A DNA stretch of 64,000 nt from Nocardia anaemiae NBRC 100462 (GTDB lineage Bacteria; Actinomycetota; Actinomycetes; Mycobacteriales; Mycobacteriaceae): the NCBI RefSeq assembly GCF_001612725.1, contig NZ_BDAZ01000058.1:36271-100270 (forward strand), read 5' to 3'. A program made the position numbers and the translations under genes. Each line of letters starts with the position of its first letter. Positions within the stretch are counted from its first letter, which is position 1. Below the pieces are notes generated by a model. That model searched no databases. It saw nothing but the letters and a program-made list of their open reading frames with translations, and was not told where the DNA came from. Positions 33,935 through 42,502 of this stretch are shown here, piece by piece.

Positions 33935-35992
33935 TCAGGGTCTGACCACGTAGACCGCACTGTCGTTGTAGTCGACGAGGTAGGCGGCGCCGGTGCCAGG
34001 GTCAACCGCGGCCGACGCTATAACCCGGCCGGACCCGGGGATGGCAGTTACCTTGTGTGTGTCGGCGTCGATCGCCACCGGCGTCAGGTCGCTCATGTTC
34101 GGGTCGCCGCTCGCCGGCAGCACCCCGATATAGACGATGCGGCGATCCTGGTCAATGGCAATCATGCTCGGGCGGCGGACGGGGATTGCGCCGGTGGCCC
34201 GATTCGTGTGGGTGTCGATCGTCCATATCGAGTCACCCACGTTGTTCGCGACGTAGAGGGTGCCGGAGCGATGGTCGAGCACGAGGCCCAGTGGCCCCTG
34301 ACCCACCGCGACGGTCGCGGCCACGGTGTTGGTCGACACGTCGATCACCGACACGGAGTTGTCGCCGTCCATACCGACATAGAGCCGCGAGCGATCAGCG
34401 TCGAACACGACCCCGATCGGCCGGATACCCACCCCGACGGTGGCGGTCACGGCACGGGCGCGGGGGTCGATAACCGAAACCGAACCCGGCTTCGACGCCA
34501 CACGTGGACCGGTCTGGCCCTCTGCGAGCGGATCCAGGGTGGCGTTGGTGACATACACCAGATGGGTGTGGGGGTCTACCGCAATTTCGTCCGGGTTGGC
34601 CCCAACGGCGATGGTCGCGGTGACGGTGTTGGTGTTCGCGTCGATCATGAACACCTTGCCGGCGTCGGCGTAGTCGGTCGCGTACACTGCGCGGGTTTGC
34701 GGGTCGACCGCCACACCCATCGCGCCCGGAGTGTTTTCGATGGTGGCGACGACAGCGCTGGTGGTGCCGTCGAGAACGGAAACGGTACCGCCGGAAGAAT
34801 TCGCGACATACACGTTGTGTGTCGTGGCATCGACCGCTACGCCCTGCGGGTTCTTCCCGACGGCGACCGGACTGACAGTGAAGGCCAGCGAGCCGTGCGG
34901 TGGTGGCGGTTTCGGCCACATCAGGACCACAGCGACCGCAGCAATGATCGCGACCGCCGCGGCGGCAACCGCAAGCAACTGGCGGCGGACGCGGCGCTTT
35001 CGGACCGGAGTCCCCGGCACCACCGCCGGTTTCATCGTGCTCGCATACTCGGCGCCTCCGACTGCCGGGATGCCCTCCGCCACCGTCTTGGATTTCGGCG
35101 GTGCGCTCGGCGATGAGACGGTCGCGGTGAGCTCCTTCGGTGCCACCGCCAGCGTGTCGTTGGCAGCAGCGGCCAGCTCACCACAACTGGAGTATCGACT
35201 GTCACGATCCTTGGCCAGGGCGCGTTCGACAATGGCATCGAAACCTTCGGGCACCCGCATTTCTCCTTGCCTGCTAGGTTTCGGGATCGGCAGGCTCAAA
35301 TGCCCGTACATCAGCTGTGCGGGGGTGCTCCCGGGATACGGCAGCGCCCCGGTGAGCATCCGGTACAAAGTCGCACCCAGGGCGTACACGTCGACACGAT
35401 GATCGATCGTCGCACCGATATCGAATTGCTCGGGCGCGGCGTACTGCAGACTCGCCAGGAGCATGCCGCTGCGAGTAAAACCGCCGGTTTCATCGAGAGC
35501 CTTGGCGATACCGAAGTCCGCGAGCAACACCCGCTCGGGTTCACCGCGCGACGCGTCGGTCAACAAGATGTTGGCCGGCTTCACGTCGCGATGCAACACC
35601 CCGTGCCCGTGGGCATAATCGAGCGCAGCCGCGGTCTCGGTGACGATCCACACCGCCCGCCTGACCGGCAGCCCCCCATCCCGCAGCAGCTCGGCCACGT
35701 CGCTGCCGTCGACATACTGCATCGCGATCCACAGCTGACCACCCTCGTCGCCGCGGTCGTAGACGGTGACGATATTCCGATGGTCCAGCCGGGCAGCGGT
35801 ATCGGCCTCTCGCAGGAACCGGGCACGCACATCCTCGTCATCGGTAAGAGCACGGTTGAGCACCTTCAGAGCGACCAGGCGCGGCAAATTCGGATGCTCA
35901 GCCAGATACACCGTGCCCATACCACCCGCACCGAGCCGACGCAGTATCCGATAGCCAGCGAACACTCCCCCCGACTCCAACGAAGCGCCCAT
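33935..35992 (-). CDS. Transmembrane Ser/Thr kinase with extracellular beta-propeller
   Basis: A 685-residue PknD-type receptor kinase. Kinase domain: GAGGMG (21-26), Lys43, HRDVKPAN (134-141), DFG (159-161), APE (186-188), all canonical. Membrane helix about 338-359. The external part (about 372-685) consists of repeated YVTN/NHL-like blades with the pattern VAVG-x-x-P-x-x-(V/I)AVD-x-x-T-x-x-VYV-N and SVIDxxTNTVxATV, about seven in number. The ATG 35992 has GGGAGGGG upstream. In M. tuberculosis PknD also has a propeller sensor. The gene lies between 24-bp direct repeats and seems to be a separate acquisition. Confidence 0.93.
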   Translation of the reverse strand: MGASLESGGVFAGYRILRRLGAGGMGTVYLAEHPNLPRLVALKVLNRALTDDEDVRARFLREADTAARLDHRNIVTVYDRGDEGGQLWIAMQYVDGSDVAELLRDGGLPVRRAVWIVTETAAALDYAHGHGVLHRDVKPANILLTDASRGEPERVLLADFGIAKALDETGGFTRSGMLLASLQYAAPEQFDIGATIDHRVDVYALGATLYRMLTGALPYPGSTPAQLMYGHLSLPIPKPSRQGEMRVPEGFDAIVERALAKDRDSRYSSCGELAAAANDTLAVAPKELTATVSSPSAPPKSKTVAEGIPAVGGAEYASTMKPAVVPGTPVRKRRVRRQLLAVAAAAVAIIAAVAVVLMWPKPPPPHGSLAFTVSPVAVGKNPQGVAVDATTHNVYVANSSGGTVSVLDGTTSAVVATIENTPGAMGVAVDPQTRAVYATDYADAGKVFMIDANTNTVTATIAVGANPDEIAVDPHTHLVYVTNATLDPLAEGQTGPRVASKPGSVSVIDPRARAVTATVGVGIRPIGVVFDADRSRLYVGMDGDNSVSVIDVSTNTVAATVAVGQGPLGLVLDHRSGTLYVANNVGDSIWTIDTHTNRATGAIPVRRPSMIAIDQDRRIVYIGVLPASGDPNMSDLTPVAIDADTHKVTAIPGSGRVIASAAVDPGTGAAYLVDYNDSAVYVVRP

Positions 35993-36218
35993 CGCTGAGG
36001 ACCCCTCCCTTCCGGGAACACCCTCAATCCGACACCCGACCAAGCAAACACCCAGCCCGCTATTCGGGCACCCGCACTGGCAACAGAAACCTCTCCGTAA
36101 GCATAGGCGCGGACCGGCCATACGAAATCTCGAACCGGTCGACTTGCTCGAGTCCGAGACGGCGCCGGTGCCGCCTCGAGATCGATCCCCGGCCACATCG
36201 CCCGCTGGCTCTAGCGAA

Positions 36219-36242
36219 CTCGAGTACGCGCTCATGCCGATT
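36219..36242. repeat. 24-bp direct repeat, right copy
   Basis: Identical to 32870-32893. Flanking bases are partly alike as well (TCTAGC precedes both). Confidence 0.85.
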
Positions 36243-36337
36243 GATTGCGTTTTGTTGCTTCGGCTGGACTTCCGCGGTGAGCGCAGTCTGGTCGTAGCCG
36301 TCGTGGCCAGTCTTCGACGACGGCTGTTTCTGCCGGG

Positions 36338-36600
36338 TCACCGACGCACGCGGCCGCTGCACCGCAGATCCGTTTGCAGGTCCGTGCGGTAGTCGGTGGA
36401 TTCGCCGAGGTTCCATCCCGCAACGTCACAGAATCCGGGGAGATCCTGGTCGAGGTACCACGTCCAGTCGAAGTCGGCGGTCAGGAGCGCGTTTCGAACC
36501 GCGCCTTCGATGTCAAAGAGGAATCTTGGAATATTCGACGTTGAGCGGTACGCCCGGTTTGCATTCGGCTGAACCTTATTCAGCCTGTTGTCCGCTCTGA
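36338..36600 (-). pseudogene. Possible start-less gene fragment
   Basis: One minus-strand frame is open for over 80 codons and reads like protein: NIPRFLFDIEGAVRNALLTA, FDWTWYLDQDLPGFCDVAGW, NLGESTDYRTDL. No ATG, GTG or TTG start is available. It may be a 3' fragment of a lost gene. Family unknown. Confidence 0.25.
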
Positions 36601-36627
36601 CACTGTCGGGCGCGATAGCCTCGAGCT

Positions 36628-37977
36628 ATGGGTCGCATCTACAGATTCCTGGCCGGAACTGCGGCGATATCAATGGTCGCTGGGAGCGTTTTCGCCGGGG
36701 GTGTGCAGGCCGCGCCCGCCGAGCAGCTGTCGTGTGAGGTGTCGTCGGGGCGGGACCCGGAACGGGCGGCTCCCGAACAGGTTGGACTGGATTCGGGACT
36801 GCTCGCGGACGCCTTGACGTTCGCCAGTGGGCGTAATCGGTTGAATGTGCAGGTGTTCCGGCACAACTGCCTGATCGGTGAGGGGCCGACGAACGACGAG
36901 ACCGGCAATGTCGCATGGAATATCTGGAGTGCGACGAAGAGCGTTGTTTCCCTCCTCGCCGGAATCGCCTGGGATCAGGGGAAACTCGATCTCGAGGCGC
37001 CGATCGATCGGTATCTGCCGCCCGGACTCGGTGATGAGCAGCATCGGTCGATCACCGTGGAGAATCTGCTGACCGAATCGTCCGGCCTGGCGGCGGATAT
37101 ACTCACCGAGGGTATCACTGGGGTGATTCCGATCGATCCGAGTGGTGCCGTGCAGGCGCTCGGGGTGCCGTTGAACAATCCGCCGGGTTCGGTATTCAGC
37201 TACAGCGAGCGCGATGTCGATCTGCTCGCCTACGTCATCGAGTTGGCCATGGCCGAGCCATTGCAGCAGTTCGCGCAGCGTGCGCTTTTCGATCCGCTCG
37301 GCATCGAACGCGGTGATTATTACTGGGCGCGCGATCGCGCCGGGCACACCTACGGTTACGCCCATCTGATGATCCCGCCGAACGATTTCGCGAAGCTCGG
37401 TCTGCTGGTGAGCAATAACGGGCGCTGGGGCACACAGCAACTAGTCTCCGAGACTTATCTGCGCATGGCACACCAGCCGTCACCAGCGAACAAGTGCTTT
37501 GGCTACCTGCTCTGGATCGGCCTCGGATGCGAAGAGTCCCAGGACTTCCAGCCCGCCGATGTGTATTTCATGGTCGGACTCGGCATGCAGAACGTCTTCA
37601 TCGTGCCGAGTCTGGATTTGACGGTAGTGTGGACCGGACTCTTCGGAAGTGTCAGCAAACAGGGCATCGAGGAGGCTCTGGAGGACACGACGGAGCTGGC
37701 GCACGAATTCTTCCGCAGATTGTTCGTGGCATTCAAAGACCCTCTGGTGCCCGATCCCGGTCCGTATGTAGAACCGCCGCGGCGCGCGGATTCGAGCCAG
37801 TCCGTGGATACGAATCTGCTGATGGCGGTCTTCGGCGTCGGGCCCGCGGCATATCCGGGCTGCAATGTCTTCAGCTGCCTGAACTACCCGTTGGCACCGC
37901 CGTTCGCGGATACCGCGCCGGGCTGCGTCATTCAAGCCTGCCTCGGTCCGGACCCGCGCACGCCCGGTATCCGCTGA
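36628..37977 (+). CDS. Secreted serine hydrolase, beta-lactamase class C fold
   Basis: A 449-residue exported penicillin-recognising-type serine hydrolase. Signal peptide about 1-29 (ends VQAAPA). The nucleophile motif is S101-A-T-K104. The second motif appears as Y192-S-E instead of the usual YSN, and the third loop is near YFMVGLGMQNVF, as in 6-aminohexanoate-oligomer hydrolase and esterase members rather than true beta-lactamases. An extra C-terminal part (from about 375) has paired cysteines (YPGCNVFSCLN, GCVIQACLG). Substrate unknown. Confidence 0.85.
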   Translation: MGRIYRFLAGTAAISMVAGSVFAGGVQAAPAEQLSCEVSSGRDPERAAPEQVGLDSGLLADALTFASGRNRLNVQVFRHNCLIGEGPTNDETGNVAWNIWSATKSVVSLLAGIAWDQGKLDLEAPIDRYLPPGLGDEQHRSITVENLLTESSGLAADILTEGITGVIPIDPSGAVQALGVPLNNPPGSVFSYSERDVDLLAYVIELAMAEPLQQFAQRALFDPLGIERGDYYWARDRAGHTYGYAHLMIPPNDFAKLGLLVSNNGRWGTQQLVSETYLRMAHQPSPANKCFGYLLWIGLGCEESQDFQPADVYFMVGLGMQNVFIVPSLDLTVVWTGLFGSVSKQGIEEALEDTTELAHEFFRRLFVAFKDPLVPDPGPYVEPPRRADSSQSVDTNLLMAVFGVGPAAYPGCNVFSCLNYPLAPPFADTAPGCVIQACLGPDPRTPGIR

Positions 37978-38157
37978 ATAAAGGGATATCGCCTTCCTGC
38001 GCGCCGTGCGCGAACAAATGGTCACCCACTGTTGTGGTCCACAACCTCGACACACTGGCGGTGCCGCGCTGCGCATCGTTGAGAGCGCAAACTCAGTTAT
38101 GACATCTATTCTGCCCGTTGAGCTTTCACTCAGGCCACCAAATGAACGAGTGCCTCG

Positions 38158-38185
38158 GCCCTCATCCGCATAGGCGGATGAGGGC
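38158..38185 (-). terminator. Terminator hairpin
   Basis: A perfect 12-bp inverted repeat (GCCCTCATCCGC, 4-nt loop) lies 37 nt beyond the stop of the SnoaL-like gene at 38222. Confidence 0.75.
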
Positions 38186-38221
38186 GGTCTGGTCAGTGAG
38201 ATGGCTAGTTCACGCCGCGGT

Positions 38222-38635
38222 TCACTGGGCAGGCGCCAGGGCCGGGCTGTTGTGATAGGCGGCGATCAGCCACTGGCCGTCGCGCTTCTCGAAGACCCAG
38301 GTCGCGTTCACCTTGCGCTCGTCGGCAGGAACTTCGGTCTCGCCTGCGAACAGGATGGCGGATTCACTGATGACGATCGCGGCATCCTCGCCGAGGAAGC
38401 GGATGCTGAGCTGCTTGTTGTAGGTCGAGCTGCCCGCGAGCGGCCCCTCGAAGGCCAGTGCCATGTTCTGGCGGATCACCTCACGGCTGTCGCGGAGTGA
38501 GCCGGTCATGATGGCGGTCGCGTCCGCGGTGTAGTTGGCGACCATGGCGTCGGCGTCGCCCGCCTCCCACGCCTTGTAGGAATCAGCCAGCACGGCCTGG
38601 ATTGCCGCCTCGTCTGCGGCACGATTGTTCGACAT
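38222..38635 (-). CDS. SgcJ/EcaC-type NTF2-like protein
   Basis: A 137-residue SnoaL/NTF2-fold protein (DEAAIQAVLADSYKAWEAGD, MVANYTADATAIMTGS, a terminal DGQWLIAAYHNSP), typical of the SgcJ/EcaC group of small cytosolic proteins of unclear enzymatic role. ATG 38635 is preceded by GGGAGA. It lies 111 bp downstream of an ECF sigma factor gene on the same strand, so the two may be co-regulated. Confidence 0.85.
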   Translation of the reverse strand: MSNNRAADEAAIQAVLADSYKAWEAGDADAMVANYTADATAIMTGSLRDSREVIRQNMALAFEGPLAGSSTYNKQLSIRFLGEDAAIVISESAILFAGETEVPADERKVNATWVFEKRDGQWLIAAYHNSPALAPAQ

Positions 38636-38746
38636 CGGAGTCTCCCTTGTTGATCGGCTCGCCTGCAGTGTTCCGGCGACCTCGGGAATACATACCGGCG
38701 GCGGCATCCGAACTCATCGCGCCCGCTGAAAAGAAAATCTCGGGGG

Positions 38747-39712
38747 CTAAGCGTCGAGTCGGGCCGCCAGGCCGAAAGCCGCGAAAATCTCGGGATCCTG
38801 GAACACCGAATTCCGGCTGATGCCCTCGGCGGTGACTGTGAAGATCTGGAGCGTGTGCAATTCGTAGCGGTCATCGACGCGCTGATAGGCGGCGAATCCG
38901 GGTTGGCCGCCGTTGGCGGCGATCTGCTCGAGAAGCCAGTCCTTCCCGGCCGCCTCGAAGACCCATTCCATGAACAGGCCGTAGTTACTGCGGCCGGAGA
39001 ACCAGTTGAGCATCGGCGGCATCTCCATGATGACGTCCTCGGTGAGCAGACGCTTGAGGCCCTCGATGTCGGCGTGCGCGAACGCCGTCATGTAGCGCTC
39101 GACCCAGGCGCGCTGCTCGGCCGTGGACGGTTCGCTGACCCGTTCGGGCCCGACCCCGATCCCCTTCAGGCGGGTGCGTGCCCGCTGCAGGGAGCTGTTC
39201 ACCGAAACAACGGTGGTGCCGAGGATTTCCGCCGTCTCGGCCGCGGAGAAGCCGAGCACCTCACGCAGGATCAGCGCACCACGCTGGCGCGCCGACAGAT
39301 GCTGCAGGGCGGAGGCAAATGCCAAGCGCAGGCTGCTGTGATCGATCACGGTCCCGGCCGGATCGCCAGTGTCCAGCAACGAATCCGGTAAGGGCTGCAG
39401 CCAGGCGGCGTGCTCTCCCCGCACGAGCGGCCCGAGCGGATCCGCCGCGGCCACCAGTCCCGATGGCAGCGGTCGGCCGCCGCGAGTCTGCAGAGCGGTC
39501 AGGCAGGCGTTGGTAGCGATCCGGTAGAGCCAGGTGCGCAGTGAGCTGCGCGTATCGTCGTACTGCTCCCGCGCCCGCCACGCCCTCAGATACGTGTCCT
39601 GGACCAGGTCCTCTGCGTCGTGCGCCGAGCCCAGCATCCGATAGCAGTACGCCAGCAGCTCCGTCCGGAACGGTTCGATCCGACGATCGAACCCCACTTC
39701 CCTCGTCATCAC
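38747..39712 (-). CDS. ECF sigma factor with C-terminal SnoaL-like domain (SigG/SigJ-like)
   Basis: A 321-residue sigma factor. Region 2 (residues 14-80: LLAYCYRMLGSAHDAEDLVQ then DTYLRAWR) and region 4 (about 130-185: RGALILREVLGFSAAETAEIL) are present. A SnoaL-like extension follows (about 200-320) that in related ECF groups controls activity. The linker motif AWLQPLPDSLLD resembles that of SigG-type factors. No anti-sigma gene is adjacent. ATG 39712 or 39709. Confidence 0.88.
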   Translation of the reverse strand: MMTREVGFDRRIEPFRTELLAYCYRMLGSAHDAEDLVQDTYLRAWRAREQYDDTRSSLRTWLYRIATNACLTALQTRGGRPLPSGLVAAADPLGPLVRGEHAAWLQPLPDSLLDTGDPAGTVIDHSSLRLAFASALQHLSARQRGALILREVLGFSAAETAEILGTTVVSVNSSLQRARTRLKGIGVGPERVSEPSTAEQRAWVERYMTAFAHADIEGLKRLLTEDVIMEMPPMLNWFSGRSNYGLFMEWVFEAAGKDWLLEQIAANGGQPGFAAYQRVDDRYELHTLQIFTVTAEGISRNSVFQDPEIFAAFGLAARLDA

Positions 39713-40138
39713 GCCTCATCTCCACTGTCGCCGCAAGCACCATACCGGCGACGGCGGTGATCATCCGCTGTGGACGGATCGATCCACTACGCAGGTCGTC
39801 AACAGCCTGGCCACAGCTAGCCTTCCGGGAACGTCCGCTTTTGCCTGCGGCCTCGCGTCTACGGGCCGCCGGTATGGACGCGAAGGCGGCACTCCGCGCA
39901 CCGGGTGCGGCCTCGGCTCGACAAACTAGTGATGGCTGGTTACCTGGACCGACTACGAAGTCGGTTGCGCCTGGGCGGAATCGAGTTCGCCTGCGACGAT
40001 CGGGTCCGCACTTTCGCCAGCGTCATCGACCCCGACCATCTGCCTGAGCTGATCAGCATGCTGACGAATTTGACCGTGACCGGCACTGTCGAGCGTCACA
40101 GCCCAGAAGGGCAGATCCACAGTAGCCAGCTCACGTCC

Positions 40139-40170
40139 TGAAATGCCGCATGCCGCGCTGTCCGAAGCGG
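40139..40170. repeat. 32-bp near-repeat, left copy
   Basis: TGAAATGCCGCATGCCGCGC and 12 further bases match 41199-41230 with three mismatches. The pair brackets the DoxX-family gene. Confidence 0.7.
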
Positions 40171-40542
40171 TCAGACGGTCGGCCCCGAAGATCGACGGGC
40201 CGACCGTTTTTGATCTCTGGTTCAACGAGATTGGCGCGACCGATCGGTCCTCGACTGCCCGCCGGAGTATCCGCAAATACTGCATACCGGTCGAACAGGC
40301 GCGAGATCGACTGCCGCGCTGAACATCCTGTATTGGCTCCCATGAGCGTGTCCGGACGGGCGATAAGTAGATTCGCCCGGGCACGAAACAGGCTCGCGCG
40401 TCGGGCCGCCGGGGAAAGAAAACCGTGATCACATGACTCGGAAGGGCGCGGGGCCGGGCGGCCCGACCCGGTGATGCCCGCCCCGCGACTCCGATGGGAC
40501 AGCCCGACCAACCCGACCGGACCGTCCCGGTAACGCACAACG

Positions 40543-40573
40543 CGGCTACGGCGGCTGGGTGCCGCCGTAGCCG
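40543..40573 (-). terminator. Terminator hairpin after DoxX gene
   Basis: A perfect 13-bp inverted repeat (CGGCTACGGCGGC, 5-nt loop), 16 nt past the stop at 40589. Confidence 0.85.
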
Positions 40574-40588
40574 GGCGTTATGGGCGGG

Positions 40589-41017
40589 TCATCGTTTGAT
40601 CAGCGCGCGCAGGGCGGTGATCGAGGCCCGGCGTTCATAGCCGATCCAGGCGAAGATCGCGGTGAGCGCCAGCGGGAACGGGGCCAATTCCGGGGTGTCG
40701 GCCAAGAAAGCGTTGAAGCTGGCGGCGAGGAAGGTGACGATCGCCAGGCCGATCGCGGCGGCCGCGGTCAGGCGGGGCACCATGAGTCCGATGCCGCCCG
40801 CGACCTCGGCGAGACCGATGAAGACCAGCAGCGCCAACGGGATCGAGAAGGCGGTGGCGTTGTTTTCCATCAGGGTCTGCGGGATGACGAGCTTCGGGCC
40901 GCCGGAGGCGATGATGAAGAACAGACCGAGCACGATCTGCAGGGTCCACAGGACGCGGTTGCGAACCTTGGCCGGGCGGACGTCGGCGGTGGTCTGGGTG
41001 GCGGTGATGGCGGTCAT
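40589..41017 (-). CDS. DoxX-family membrane protein
   Basis: A 142-residue protein with a polar N-terminus and four membrane helices (VLWTLQIVLGLFFIIASGGPK, ALLVFIGLAEVAGGIGLMVP). DoxX-family members occur with thiol-oxidative-stress or quinone systems. The ATG has GAAGGAA upstream. It is flanked by a 32-bp direct near-repeat. Confidence 0.85.
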   Translation of the reverse strand: MTAITATQTTADVRPAKVRNRVLWTLQIVLGLFFIIASGGPKLVIPQTLMENNATAFSIPLALLVFIGLAEVAGGIGLMVPRLTAAAAIGLAIVTFLAASFNAFLADTPELAPFPLALTAIFAWIGYERRASITALRALIKR

Positions 41018-41198
41018 TTCTTGTTCCTTCTGGGACGGTAGCGCCGGGTTGGTGGCGGGTTCACCAGTAAGGACGGAGGCGGTCCGGAAAACTCATCGCC
41101 GCGGTCGAAAGAATCTTCACCGCGCCGTCAGGACCGAATGTGCGCTGTATTTCTGGCCAGAGCTGGCCCTCGGAGTCGAACTGATCCCGATCAACCAC

Positions 41199-41230
41199 TG
41201 AAATGCCGCATACCGCGCTGACCGAACCGG
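41199..41230. repeat. 32-bp near-repeat, right copy
   Basis: The partner of 40139-40170 (three mismatches). Confidence 0.7.
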
Positions 41231-41257
41231 CCAGCGAGCGGTGCTGACGGAACGACC

Positions 41258-41288
41258 GAGCCCCCAACCGGGAACCGGACGGGGGCTC
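41258..41288 (-). terminator. ychF terminator
   Basis: GAGCCCCC pairs with GGGGGCTC across a 15-nt loop, about 60 nt past the ychF stop. Confidence 0.6.
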
Positions 41289-41324
41289 AGCAGAGTCTCT
41301 ACCAGCAGCGATACGCGCGCTGCT

Positions 41325-41370
41325 ACTTCTTCGCGGAAGCTGGAACGCTAGACGTTGAAACGGAATTCGA
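41325..41370. repeat. ychF 3' end, source copy of a dispersed repeat
   Basis: The last seven ychF codons and about 20 bp downstream. A near-identical copy is at 32676-32720. Confidence 0.8.
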
Positions 41371-42427
41371 CTACATCGCCGTCGCTCATGACGTAGTCCT
41401 TGCCTTCCATACGGACTTTGCCTGCGGCCTTGGCGGCGGCCATGGAGCCTGCGGCGATGAGGTCGTCGTAGGCGACTACTTCGGCCTTGATGAAGCCGCG
41501 TTCGAAGTCGGTGTGGATGACACCGGCGGCCTTGGGGGCGGTGTCGCCCTGGTGGATTGTCCAGGCGCGGGCCTCTTTCGGACCTGCGGTGAGGTAGGTC
41601 TGCAGGCCCAGGGTGTGGAAGCCGGTGCGGGCAAGGGCGTGCAGGCCGGGCTCGGATTGGCCGATGGATTCGAGCAGTTCCAGGGCGGATTCGTCGTCGA
41701 GTTCGAGGAGTTCGGCTTCGACCTTGGCGTCGAGGAAGACCGAATCCGCCGGTGCCACAGCGGCTTTCAGTTCGGCGACCTTGGCGTCGTCGGTGAGCAC
41801 CGACTCGTCGGCATTGAACACATAGAGGAACGGTTTGGTGGTGAGCAGCGAAAGTTCTTTCAGCAGTTCGCCATCCAATTGGGCGCGGGCGGAGAAAAGG
41901 GTTTTGCCGCTGTCGAGTACTTCCTGGGCCGCCTTGGCCGCGTCGAGCAGCGGCTTGCGATCCTTTTTGACCTTGGCTTCCTTCTCCAGCCGCGGGATCG
42001 CCTTCTCCAGCGTCTGCATATCGGCGATGATCAGCTCGGTTTCGATGACCTCGATATCGGCGAGCGGGTCGACGCGCCCATCGACGTGCACCACATCATC
42101 GTCGGCGAAGACCCGCACCACCTGGCAGATGGCATCGGCTTCGCGAATATTGGCGAGGAATTTATTGCCGAGCCCGGCGCCCTCGGACGCGCCCTTCACG
42201 ATGCCCGCGATATCGACGAACGACACCGTGGCGGGCAGGATGCGCTGGGAGCCGAAGATCTCGGCCAGCTTGTCCAGTCGCGGGTCGGGCAGCGGAACCA
42301 CCCCGACGTTCGGCTCGATGGTCGCGAACGGATAGTTCGCAGCCAGCACGTCGTTCTTGGTCAGCGCGTTGAACAGCGTCGACTTTCCGACGTTGGGCAG
42401 GCCGACGATTCCGAGGGTGAGACTCAC
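41348..42427 (-). CDS. ychF: Ribosome-binding ATPase YchF/EngD
   Basis: A 359-residue Obg-family P-loop protein that prefers ATP, binds ribosomes, and modulates translation and oxidative stress responses. Motifs: G1 GLPNVGKST (8-16), NYPFATIEPNVGVV, G3 DIAGIVKGAS, and the C-terminal TGS domain ending VVEFRFNV. Length is normal. ATG start. It stands as a single gene with its own terminator. Confidence 0.97.
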   Translation of the reverse strand: MSLTLGIVGLPNVGKSTLFNALTKNDVLAANYPFATIEPNVGVVPLPDPRLDKLAEIFGSQRILPATVSFVDIAGIVKGASEGAGLGNKFLANIREADAICQVVRVFADDDVVHVDGRVDPLADIEVIETELIIADMQTLEKAIPRLEKEAKVKKDRKPLLDAAKAAQEVLDSGKTLFSARAQLDGELLKELSLLTTKPFLYVFNADESVLTDDAKVAELKAAVAPADSVFLDAKVEAELLELDDESALELLESIGQSEPGLHALARTGFHTLGLQTYLTAGPKEARAWTIHQGDTAPKAAGVIHTDFERGFIKAEVVAYDDLIAAGSMAAAKAAGKVRMEGKDYVMSDGDVVEFRFNV

Positions 42428-42502
42428 GAGGAACAGAGTCTACGCGGCAGGAAGCAGAGCTTCGGCAGCGGCCGTGACGCACCTCGACGCACGCTGACTG
42501 CG

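Larger units (their letters stand above)
35993..36627. other. Intergenic region with repeat copy and possible gene remnant
   Basis: 635 bp. It holds the right copy of the 24-bp repeat and a coding-looking stretch on the minus strand (36338-36600). Nothing else was seen. Confidence 0.4.
39713..40588. other. Gene-poor region
   Basis: 876 bp. One weak plus-strand ORF (39932-40141, 69 codons, begins MAGYLDRLRSRLRLGGIEF) has no recognised motif and may be a remnant. It also has one copy of a 32-bp repeat (40139-40170) and the DoxX terminator. Otherwise nothing was seen. Confidence 0.4.
41018..41347. other. Intergenic region with repeat and terminator
   Basis: 330 bp. It holds the right 32-bp repeat copy, the ychF terminator and the start of the ychF-end repeat. 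A 68-codon minus-strand ORF here (41061-41267) has no motif and was not called. Confidence 0.4.

Noticed and set aside
41061..41267. 68-codon minus-strand ORF between DoxX and ychF
   Set aside because: No motif or ribosome site, and it spans a repeat copy and the ychF terminator region.
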